This document shows positions 45,017 through 52,350 of a stretch of 64,000 nt of DNA, piece by piece; positions within the stretch are counted from its first letter, which is position 1, and every line of letters starts with the position of its first letter. The stretch spans positions 16,697 through 80,696 of the forward strand of contig JAJRPG010000023.1 in the NCBI GenBank assembly GCA_024280855.1, in the 5' to 3' direction. Origin of the DNA: Planctomycetota bacterium. Lineage in GTDB: Bacteria; Planctomycetota; Phycisphaerae; UBA1845. The notes below the pieces were generated by a model. It was given only the letters and a program-made list of their open reading frames with translations, was not told where the DNA came from and did not search any database. Both the position numbers and the translations under genes were made by a program.

Positions 45017-46040
45017 TTAATGCACTATCTCCATGTAAAAAAGTTTTAAGAATGAATGCTTCCCTATTCCTCCAAATAGGTGATAGCTTGCCTGTGCGAC
45101 GAGCTACTGATTCATCGCACACCTTAGAATAAGTGTAATGGGGATGCACTTCAAGAAAACAATGGTTGATAAGATAAAAAAACTTGGTGGCTTAGGGGCT
45201 ATCGGACTTTGTCGTAGAGTTTACTAACGGTAGTTATCAGTTCTGGGACGTAGGTTAGAGCACATAGCTGAAGCGTGACTACTGCGGTAATGAGTGTCGG
45301 CTGCGCGTCATTGTATGTCGAGTTGAATTCGAAGGTTTACCGGCCCTATAATGCGGAGAGAAGTGTCTATGCAGGAGGTTCGAATGTTTCGGCAATTCCA
45401 AATGGTTCGTCGCCAGACTTATTTAACTGTAAGCCGAGTTGTAGTAATCGCTGTTAGCGGCATTGGTAACAACTATTCGCTACGATTAACTCTTTGGTAA
45501 GAAGTTGTATCTATTGGGCCAATAACGAAAAATGATTTGGTCTGTGCAATTTTCAAACAGGCGGATTAGGTAGTATACGAGTTCTAAGGCAGTATAGGCA
45601 GAATGAATAAAGTGAATCTTTATATTTATGCCTGCCGCTTGCAATTCGGTAGAGTCGTGCGGGTGTTTGGTATCTTGGGTTATTCGAGCCGTTACAGGAA
45701 AAGTACTAAAATAAATAAAATCCTTGACCCAAAAAGTCCATTTTGGTACATTCGGGATTCGTGGCCAGTGTTGGCAAGCCCGTTTTGGGATTGTTGGCTG
45801 GTTTCTGACTCGCTTAATTTATGGCGAGTTGGTGTTTTAGGAGGAGGAAGAAGCACTGATTAAGGTATCACTAATTTTAGCGCGCCTCACGTCAGTGCAA
45901 CTCTTTTGTCACTTTATTGAAAAGGAATTCAGGAGTTTTCGCTTTGTATGTCTTAGGTGCGCAGCGTGTGTCTGCGTTATCCGAACGAACCATTCGTCGT
46001 CGTAACACTGGGGTTTGGTACTAGCAGGAGGTAAGGACTT
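45017..46040. other. 1-kb intergenic region between divergent giant surface-protein genes
   Basis: No gene can be supported; two short plus-strand frames (45275-45457 and 45603-45863) have no recognisable domain or good RBS. AT-rich patches occur at about 45160-45190, 45530-45620 and 45700-45730. As it lies between a 4-kb minus-strand and a 6-kb plus-strand surface gene, it should hold both promoters. No obvious repeat of families A-C is present. A structured RNA or long 5' leader cannot be excluded. Confidence 0.5.
46026..46032 (+). promoter_or_regulatory. Strong Shine-Dalgarno of the 2018-residue surface protein
   Basis: AGGAGGT with an 8-base spacer to ATG 46041, one of the best matches in the window, in keeping with strong expression suggested by codon use. 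Confidence 0.8.
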
Positions 46041-49000
46041 ATGAGAGGTAAAGGTATTCGAGCTTGGTCACCCATCGTTGGAGGCTTAGCTATCGGGTTA
46101 TGTTTGTTTGGTTTGAGCATTAAAGATGCTCCGGCCGAGGGTGAGCGAAGCTCATCCGATCCTAGGAAAGCTGATGTAAAATCAGTTAGCGGAGGCGCTG
46201 TAATAGCAACGCTACAAGCTAACGCACCAGCTCCCGCAACGTCGAACCGAGCTTCGACAGATAATCCGACTGTGGGTTATTCGACCGCGATACCTGCAGT
46301 AGGTAACCGGTTTGGTGCAGATGATGAGCTGAGCGTTTTTCGTTCTATCGTCGAAGCGCCTACATCACAAGTTACGCAGCGAAATGGCGGAACCGCTCTT
46401 CAGGGCGATTTCTGCATTTGTGATGCTGACTGTGAAACTCCGGCCAGTGACTGCGAAGTCGCAAAATGTTCTGCCGACCAATCTGGTGGCGGTGAAGTTG
46501 ATGTTGGCGAGCAGTATACCTGTCAGATTATCAACCTTGCTAACGGTGCGGAATGCGACCTTGATGGTCTGTTTTGTACTGCAGACGAGTGCGATGGTGC
46601 TGGTGCATGCATTGTCGATCCGGATGCCGCTACTCTTCCAAACCCTTGTTTGAAGCGTTGCGATGGCTTTAGCGCGAATGCTAATGAAGCATGCGGCAAA
46701 GACCAGGATTGCCAGGGTGGCGCCTGCCTTGCAGCTGCTACTTGTGACGACACCAATGATATTTGTATTGCAAATGGTGGCGACGTTGGTCGTTGCTGTG
46801 CTTACGATGTGAACGGCGATGTCGATGTCGCTATCAGCGGTTATAAGTCTCCAGCAGCTTGCTTTGCAGCAAATAGTGGTACGGCTACCGGGCTTACTTG
46901 GCGTCGTGTTCAGGATACCGTGACAACATTCCGATGCCCAAAGTACAGTGCGGGTATTGCGGATACTTTTGATGCTGGTGGCGCGCTTATTGCCCCAACG
47001 CCTGGTTCAGTTGTTGGTACTGTGCGCCGCACAGACAAAGTTTGTGCGTTTGACCTGACACCTTGTGAAGACACAAATCTTGGTTGTCTAAAAGTATGTG
47101 TACAAACATCTGATGGCATGTTACCTACGGTTCAGCCTCAGTCGTGTACTGGTGACACAGAGTGTGTAACGCTCGGTGACGGTACAGCGACTTGTCAGTC
47201 CCAAGCTTGTGCTCCGCTTACTTGCGGTCAGGATTCTACGCATACGGCATGTACCGGTGCAGGTGGAAATGTCGCCGCAGTGGGTGACCCTATGCGTTGC
47301 TCTGGCCAGTTCCGCATTGGTGACGATTACTCAGTCTCCAATGGTTCCTTTATTGCATTGAAGCAGTTCAGCTATCGCGGTGGTGTTGACCACGCTGGTG
47401 GCGTTCTTGTGTTTGATTTTTGGGATAGTACTGGTCCTGCGACATGTACTGCAGATGGCTCGTCATGTGCCTTCATCGGTGAGTCGTGTGCAAGTGGCGC
47501 TGGCATATGCTGGGGTCCATTCCGCGTGAGTGCGTTTGCTGTCGCTCAGACTTCAAATGACAACGCTTCTATCAGAACGATTCGAATCGATTGCGGTCCT
47601 TCTGATTGCTTTGGCGATACAGATGCACCAAGCGATCCTGAATTCCGAATTCCTGGTACAGGCTACGTGACTATGCGTAGTAGTCGTGGATTCAATGGTA
47701 AGGCTAACGGTTCGTGGTTGTCTGCTGGTGCACCTGATGTGGGCATTAATGACGACACTTTAGCGTGGCAAGATGGTGGACCAACCACCGATGACTCTTT
47801 GATTGTTGGCAATAACAACGATGGCTTGGCTTTCGAGATTGTTGGTGACAAGATTCCTGAGCCACTCGGTGCTTGCTGTGGTATTACACAGCTAGTATGT
47901 AGCGACTCGGGCTTGGCATCTGAATGCGTTGGCCTTTTTGCTGGTAATGCATGCGGTGCAGCTGGTACTTGTGGTCTATCCGCTGAGGCTTGTGACGATG
48001 TACATCGTTATGAGTGTGCGACCTGTCAGGGTGGCGGCCCGCGTTTGGGACAGCTTTGTTCCGCGACTCGCGAGTGCAGTCCTTCAGGTACTGCAGTATC
48101 CATTTGTACCGGTACTGACTGGAAGGGTGCAAGATTTAATTCGACGACTCCATCGTTGTGTGCGTCAGACGTATGTAACATTGGTGGTTGCTGTACTAGC
48201 GGCGTATGTGTAGATACTACGGCTGCTCTTTGTATGGCGCCTGGTTCATTCTTGGGCGGTGGTACTGGTTGCTTTGCTGCGGTAACACGTCAGCAGGGTG
48301 GCGGTGTTACACCATTTACTGACCCAGACCATAACTGTTGCCCACAGACTCATACCTATGGCGTGTGCTGTGAAGATACACCTTATTGTGCTGGTGATGC
48401 CAGTGCTAATGCCAGCTGTAATGCCGGTAACACGGGTACTGACTGTGGTACTTTGTTCTGTGACAACTATGCATTCAACTTTGTTTGTACTGAAGTTGGT
48501 GGCGATGGTGACTGTGGCCAGGGTGCTGCTGTTGGTGATACCTGTGGTGGCGCCGGAACCTGTCAGCTACCTTGTGGTGGTGCAGCTGGTGATAACTGCT
48601 CCAGTACACCGTACTGTGCTAATGTTATAGGTAATCCACCTTGTCCATTGGTTTGTAGCGAAGTTGCTGGTGATTGTACCGGTTCTATAGCCGGTGCTGA
48701 TTGTGGTGGTGCTGGTACTTGCGGTTTTGCATCGTTGGGTTCTACCTGCTTTGGTAGTGGAACATGTACGCAATCTGTTTGCGTTCAGCCATCGTGTGAT
48801 TTCTGTACCGGTCCAGTCGAGACATTCCTTGACGTACTGAACAGCCCAACAACTGTTTGTGCGAATTCGGGTGTTGGTTGTGATGCAGGTAATGACAATG
48901 GCGGTCTTTGTGATTGCCCACAGAATGCTGGTATTTGCAATTTTGTTTGTGCAAATGATGGTGTCACTGTGTGTACATTAGCCACTGCTGATGCCGATTG

Positions 49001-52000
49001 TGGTGCAGGCCAGACCTGTGGTGTTGTCGCTGGTGCGCCAGTTGAGACTTGCACCGCTGGTCTTCCATTGTTGACGACTACACTAAGTGGTACTCGTCCT
49101 TTGAAGGATGATCCTCAGGATACAGGCCTCACGCGCATCTTCGACTTCGATGATGGCGATACCTGTACCCTTGATGCGGCTGATCCTGGTGTTTACGAGG
49201 TCTTCAGAATTAATGAATTCTCTCGTGTAACCGTCGATCTTTGCTGTAAGGTTCCTGTCTTCGCTATCCCATACATTGTTTTGTTTGAAGCTTGTAATTG
49301 TTCAGGCTTTGATTTCATTCTGTCCAACATTGGCCAGGCTGGTGTGGGAAATACTGGTCTCTTTGGCGCTGCAGACAATAAAGCTGACATTCGTTGCGAG
49401 TCAGATGCGAACTTGTCTATGACGTTTGACTTGCCACCTGGCAGTTATGCCTATCCTCTTAACTCGAACCGAACATGCAGTGCATCAGGCGGAAATTGCG
49501 ATGATGTATTGGACTGCCCTGCCGGTGAGATGTGTAGTGCCCAGGCAGAGCGTGACTATCAGTTGCACATTTCGGCTATCAGAGCACAGGTGGCACCATG
49601 TTGTAATGGTGTAAACTGTACTTTGACTACGAAGCTTGAATGTGTTGGTAACGATCAGTTGCCAACTGATAATCTATATTTCCCAGGCGGCCCTAATTCT
49701 TTGGTTGTCGGTGGAAATTGGCTTGGTTCACAAGGTCCAGAGGATGCCATTGTTGGTACCCCTGTACTGGATTGTTCTACTTCGCCTTGTTCATTAGGTG
49801 CATGTTGTGGTGGAACGGGTGGCGTTGCCTCTTGTAGTGACGTGGCATCGGGCGGCGGTGGCAGCCCGGGCGATGGTATTAGCGAGGCCGATTGTGCGAC
49901 CGATACAGGTAACGTTGGTATCTATCAAGGCGGTTTACGTTGTTCTGACGATCCGTGTCCGGCTTGTCCTTTGAATCCGAATTCGGAATGTCAGGTGGAC
50001 TTTGCGTCTATCTCTGATACGTCTGACCGTTTTCATGCTATTCGAAGTGCTGACGACTTCATTCCTAATGCCGCAACGATCAACCGTCTGTGTTGGTCTG
50101 GTGTTTGGGGTGGTACGGAAGCTGGTGTGAACTGTAATGATGATCCACCGGATGCCAATTGGTACTACACCATCTTTGAAGATGATGGTAATGGCCTTCC
50201 TGGTCTGGTAGTTGGTTCTGTGGAAACGCAGTTCGCGCATGATGGTCGTACTATCATCGACTTGCAAGCTGGATTTAAGCCGACATCTTACTCAGGGCCT
50301 GTGAGCATTGCTGGTCTTACACCTGGTAACTGTTACTGGATCGAGATTACAGGTGAAGGTAGTGGCGATTTGTCTGCTGAGGCTTGCAGTTGGAACTGGT
50401 TCTATACAGATACCTCTGCTGGTCAGGGTGCTGAGTCAGAATCTCAGGATGGTAACGGTTGGTCGGTTCATGTATTTACCGATGCGACTGTTGCGTATAC
50501 AGCATCTAACCTTGTTAAAAATGACCGCGCGTTCTGCGTGGACAGCGGTATGGATAAAAATACCGTAGGTAACGAGGGTCTTGATGGTGGCTGCGGTGAC
50601 CGTACCGGTACATTCGCTTGTTGCTACAGAGACAACACTGGTGCCGTTGTGTGTTCAAGTGCTGTAAGTCTTTACGAGTGCATTTTGAATCCTGTTGACA
50701 ATGGTCTCGCTGGTACCGCGTATGCTGGTACCGTATGCGTTGCTCAGGGTGGTACGCATGTTTGCACGCCTCCAGTTAATGATGATTGTGATACTGCGGC
50801 GACTGTGATCGCACCTGCTTCATGTCCTGAGGTGACTAATGTAGGTAACTGTGCCAAGAACAAGGCCAGCTGGTGTAGTCCTTTATTCCAACAGTGTGCT
50901 GGTACTGACGGTCTTTGTATTCCGATTTTGGATGACATGGCTGTTGAATCTACCAGTCAGTTTGATTGTGCTATACAGCCAACAGACAACAGGTTTGCTA
51001 CCGGTGATGGCCCTCCAAGCATGAACAACACCAATGGCGTGCTCGATGACTGTTCCGGTTCAGACAATGGTGGTGGTCCATTCCGTGCGGACGTCTGGTG
51101 GAAGGTGACTGCACCTTGTACCGGTAAGATGAGTGTGACTATGTGTGGCGGTGGCGTTTATGATGCCATGATGGCTACGTTTACCGCTTGTCCGGGCGGC
51201 AATGATCCATCAGCGCCAACTCTCATTGAGTGTAACGATGATGCTTGCGGAACCTTTGGTACTGTATCAGAGATTCCGGCCTACAACGTTACCGATGGTC
51301 AGGAAGTGACTATTCGTATCGGTGGCTGGTCATCAAATGGTCCCACTGTTCCTGGTACTGACGGTGAAGCTGGACAGGGTCAATCTGACCTTCACGTTCG
51401 TTTTGCGTGCTTTATAGGTACCACTTTAGTGGCACCTGAACCATTGACTGGCGAGGCTTCGTTCTCGAAGGATCGTTACATATCTGCGAAGATGGATGGT
51501 AACGGTGCTACACCAGTGGCTATCCGAGTAGTACGTGCTGGTAGCACGGTGGAGAGATTCGTTGATTGTAACTCAATCGCAGACCTTGGTGCTGACGGTT
51601 GGTATGCCGCGTTGCAGGATGGTCCATTGCCAGCAGCTGGCGACCCATCCTTCTATTGCAACCTGGCGTCTGTAGACGAGTTGCATGTCAGAGGTTGTAA
51701 CATTCTCCCTGGTAACATGTACGCTATGGATGTTTCAGACAACGGTACTGACTTCTCAGCGACCTTCGACATCATTACGACGGTTCCGCAGTTTGCTGCA
51801 GGTCGTCAATTTGGTGACATCGTTGGTAGCTTTATTGCTGGTGCCTGGACGGCTCCGGAAGGGCTTGTTTCGTCAAGCGACATTGTCGCGGTCGTGAAGA
51901 AGTTCCAGTCCGCACCTGGCGCGCCTATTATTTGCCGGGTGAACAACTCCGGTGTGGTTCCAAATACGATCGTGTCTGCTGCTGGTGACGTACTTCGTGC

Positions 52001-52097
52001 GGTTAATGCTTTCAATGCTGCACCGTATGACACTGGTGGTCTTGTGACGGGTTGCCTGACGGGTACATGTGTACCTGATCCTGCATGTGAGCCGTAA
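46041..52097 (+). CDS. 2018-residue secreted cysteine-rich surface protein, dockerin-like end
   Basis: An exported giant protein. The signal peptide (GGLAIGLCLFGLSIKDAPAEG) is followed by a Ser/Ala-rich linker and long cysteine-rich parts: CDADCETPASDCEVAKC, several G-x-CC...C.....C...G....C modules (for example GACCGITQLVC, GGCCTSGVC, GACCGGTGG, FACCYRDNTG), and runs of CGGAGTC/CTEVGGDGDCG-type short repeats in the middle. A pre-peptidase-like beta domain lies at about 1600-1830 (NDDCDTAATV...ADVWWKVTAPCTGKMSVTMC...YDAMMATF). The last 100 residues carry SSSDIVAVVKKFQSAP and AAGDVLRAVNAFNAAPY, which resemble dockerin helices. Codons favour GGT, GCT, CGT and TGT, unlike the minus-strand neighbours, and the RBS is strong, so high expression is likely. 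Probably a matrix or coat protein; exact role unknown. Confidence 0.85.
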   Translation: MRGKGIRAWSPIVGGLAIGLCLFGLSIKDAPAEGERSSSDPRKADVKSVSGGAVIATLQANAPAPATSNRASTDNPTVGYSTAIPAVGNRFGADDELSVFRSIVEAPTSQVTQRNGGTALQGDFCICDADCETPASDCEVAKCSADQSGGGEVDVGEQYTCQIINLANGAECDLDGLFCTADECDGAGACIVDPDAATLPNPCLKRCDGFSANANEACGKDQDCQGGACLAAATCDDTNDICIANGGDVGRCCAYDVNGDVDVAISGYKSPAACFAANSGTATGLTWRRVQDTVTTFRCPKYSAGIADTFDAGGALIAPTPGSVVGTVRRTDKVCAFDLTPCEDTNLGCLKVCVQTSDGMLPTVQPQSCTGDTECVTLGDGTATCQSQACAPLTCGQDSTHTACTGAGGNVAAVGDPMRCSGQFRIGDDYSVSNGSFIALKQFSYRGGVDHAGGVLVFDFWDSTGPATCTADGSSCAFIGESCASGAGICWGPFRVSAFAVAQTSNDNASIRTIRIDCGPSDCFGDTDAPSDPEFRIPGTGYVTMRSSRGFNGKANGSWLSAGAPDVGINDDTLAWQDGGPTTDDSLIVGNNNDGLAFEIVGDKIPEPLGACCGITQLVCSDSGLASECVGLFAGNACGAAGTCGLSAEACDDVHRYECATCQGGGPRLGQLCSATRECSPSGTAVSICTGTDWKGARFNSTTPSLCASDVCNIGGCCTSGVCVDTTAALCMAPGSFLGGGTGCFAAVTRQQGGGVTPFTDPDHNCCPQTHTYGVCCEDTPYCAGDASANASCNAGNTGTDCGTLFCDNYAFNFVCTEVGGDGDCGQGAAVGDTCGGAGTCQLPCGGAAGDNCSSTPYCANVIGNPPCPLVCSEVAGDCTGSIAGADCGGAGTCGFASLGSTCFGSGTCTQSVCVQPSCDFCTGPVETFLDVLNSPTTVCANSGVGCDAGNDNGGLCDCPQNAGICNFVCANDGVTVCTLATADADCGAGQTCGVVAGAPVETCTAGLPLLTTTLSGTRPLKDDPQDTGLTRIFDFDDGDTCTLDAADPGVYEVFRINEFSRVTVDLCCKVPVFAIPYIVLFEACNCSGFDFILSNIGQAGVGNTGLFGAADNKADIRCESDANLSMTFDLPPGSYAYPLNSNRTCSASGGNCDDVLDCPAGEMCSAQAERDYQLHISAIRAQVAPCCNGVNCTLTTKLECVGNDQLPTDNLYFPGGPNSLVVGGNWLGSQGPEDAIVGTPVLDCSTSPCSLGACCGGTGGVASCSDVASGGGGSPGDGISEADCATDTGNVGIYQGGLRCSDDPCPACPLNPNSECQVDFASISDTSDRFHAIRSADDFIPNAATINRLCWSGVWGGTEAGVNCNDDPPDANWYYTIFEDDGNGLPGLVVGSVETQFAHDGRTIIDLQAGFKPTSYSGPVSIAGLTPGNCYWIEITGEGSGDLSAEACSWNWFYTDTSAGQGAESESQDGNGWSVHVFTDATVAYTASNLVKNDRAFCVDSGMDKNTVGNEGLDGGCGDRTGTFACCYRDNTGAVVCSSAVSLYECILNPVDNGLAGTAYAGTVCVAQGGTHVCTPPVNDDCDTAATVIAPASCPEVTNVGNCAKNKASWCSPLFQQCAGTDGLCIPILDDMAVESTSQFDCAIQPTDNRFATGDGPPSMNNTNGVLDDCSGSDNGGGPFRADVWWKVTAPCTGKMSVTMCGGGVYDAMMATFTACPGGNDPSAPTLIECNDDACGTFGTVSEIPAYNVTDGQEVTIRIGGWSSNGPTVPGTDGEAGQGQSDLHVRFACFIGTTLVAPEPLTGEASFSKDRYISAKMDGNGATPVAIRVVRAGSTVERFVDCNSIADLGADGWYAALQDGPLPAAGDPSFYCNLASVDELHVRGCNILPGNMYAMDVSDNGTDFSATFDIITTVPQFAAGRQFGDIVGSFIAGAWTAPEGLVSSSDIVAVVKKFQSAPGAPIICRVNNSGVVPNTIVSAAGDVLRAVNAFNAAPYDTGGLVTGCLTGTCVPDPACEP

Positions 52098-52113
52098 TTA
52101 GTTATCCAGTTGT

Positions 52114-52140
52114 GGGAGGGCGAGCCAGTCTTGCCCTCCC
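52114..52140 (+). terminator. Possible hairpin terminator after the 2018-residue protein gene
   Basis: GGGAGGGC at 52114-52121 pairs with GCCCTCCC at 52133-52140, 16 bases after the stop. The following sequence has only short T runs, so it may be a weak or factor-assisted terminator or an mRNA-stabilising stem. Confidence 0.55.
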
Positions 52141-52338
52141 CTTGGATACTTTGTTTATAGACTTGAGAAATGTAAATGTTATGGGATCCAACTTTTTAGA
52201 AGGGAGATAAACGCTGGTAACGGTAGCGGGTGGTTCCAACGATGGTGTCATTCGTTAGGTGATAGTTAATCAGTTTTTTTGGGTTTCTATTTAGTTTCGG
52301 ATATTTGATATGATGCATGGGAAAGTGTCCCCCAAATG

Positions 52339-52343
52339 GAGGT
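52339..52343 (+). promoter_or_regulatory. Shine-Dalgarno deciding the start of the 976-residue surface protein
   Basis: GGAGG with a 7-base spacer to ATG 52351. The frame is open to an ATG at 52336 that overlaps this site, so 52351 is the true start. Confidence 0.75.
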
Positions 52344-52350
52344 ATGGAAG

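Noticed and set aside
45275..45457. 60-codon plus-strand frame in the 1-kb gap
   Set aside because: No homology-like features or RBS; composition as non-coding.
45603..45863. 86-codon plus-strand frame in the 1-kb gap
   Set aside because: A GCAGA before the start is weak and the protein has no recognisable domain; kept out for lack of support.
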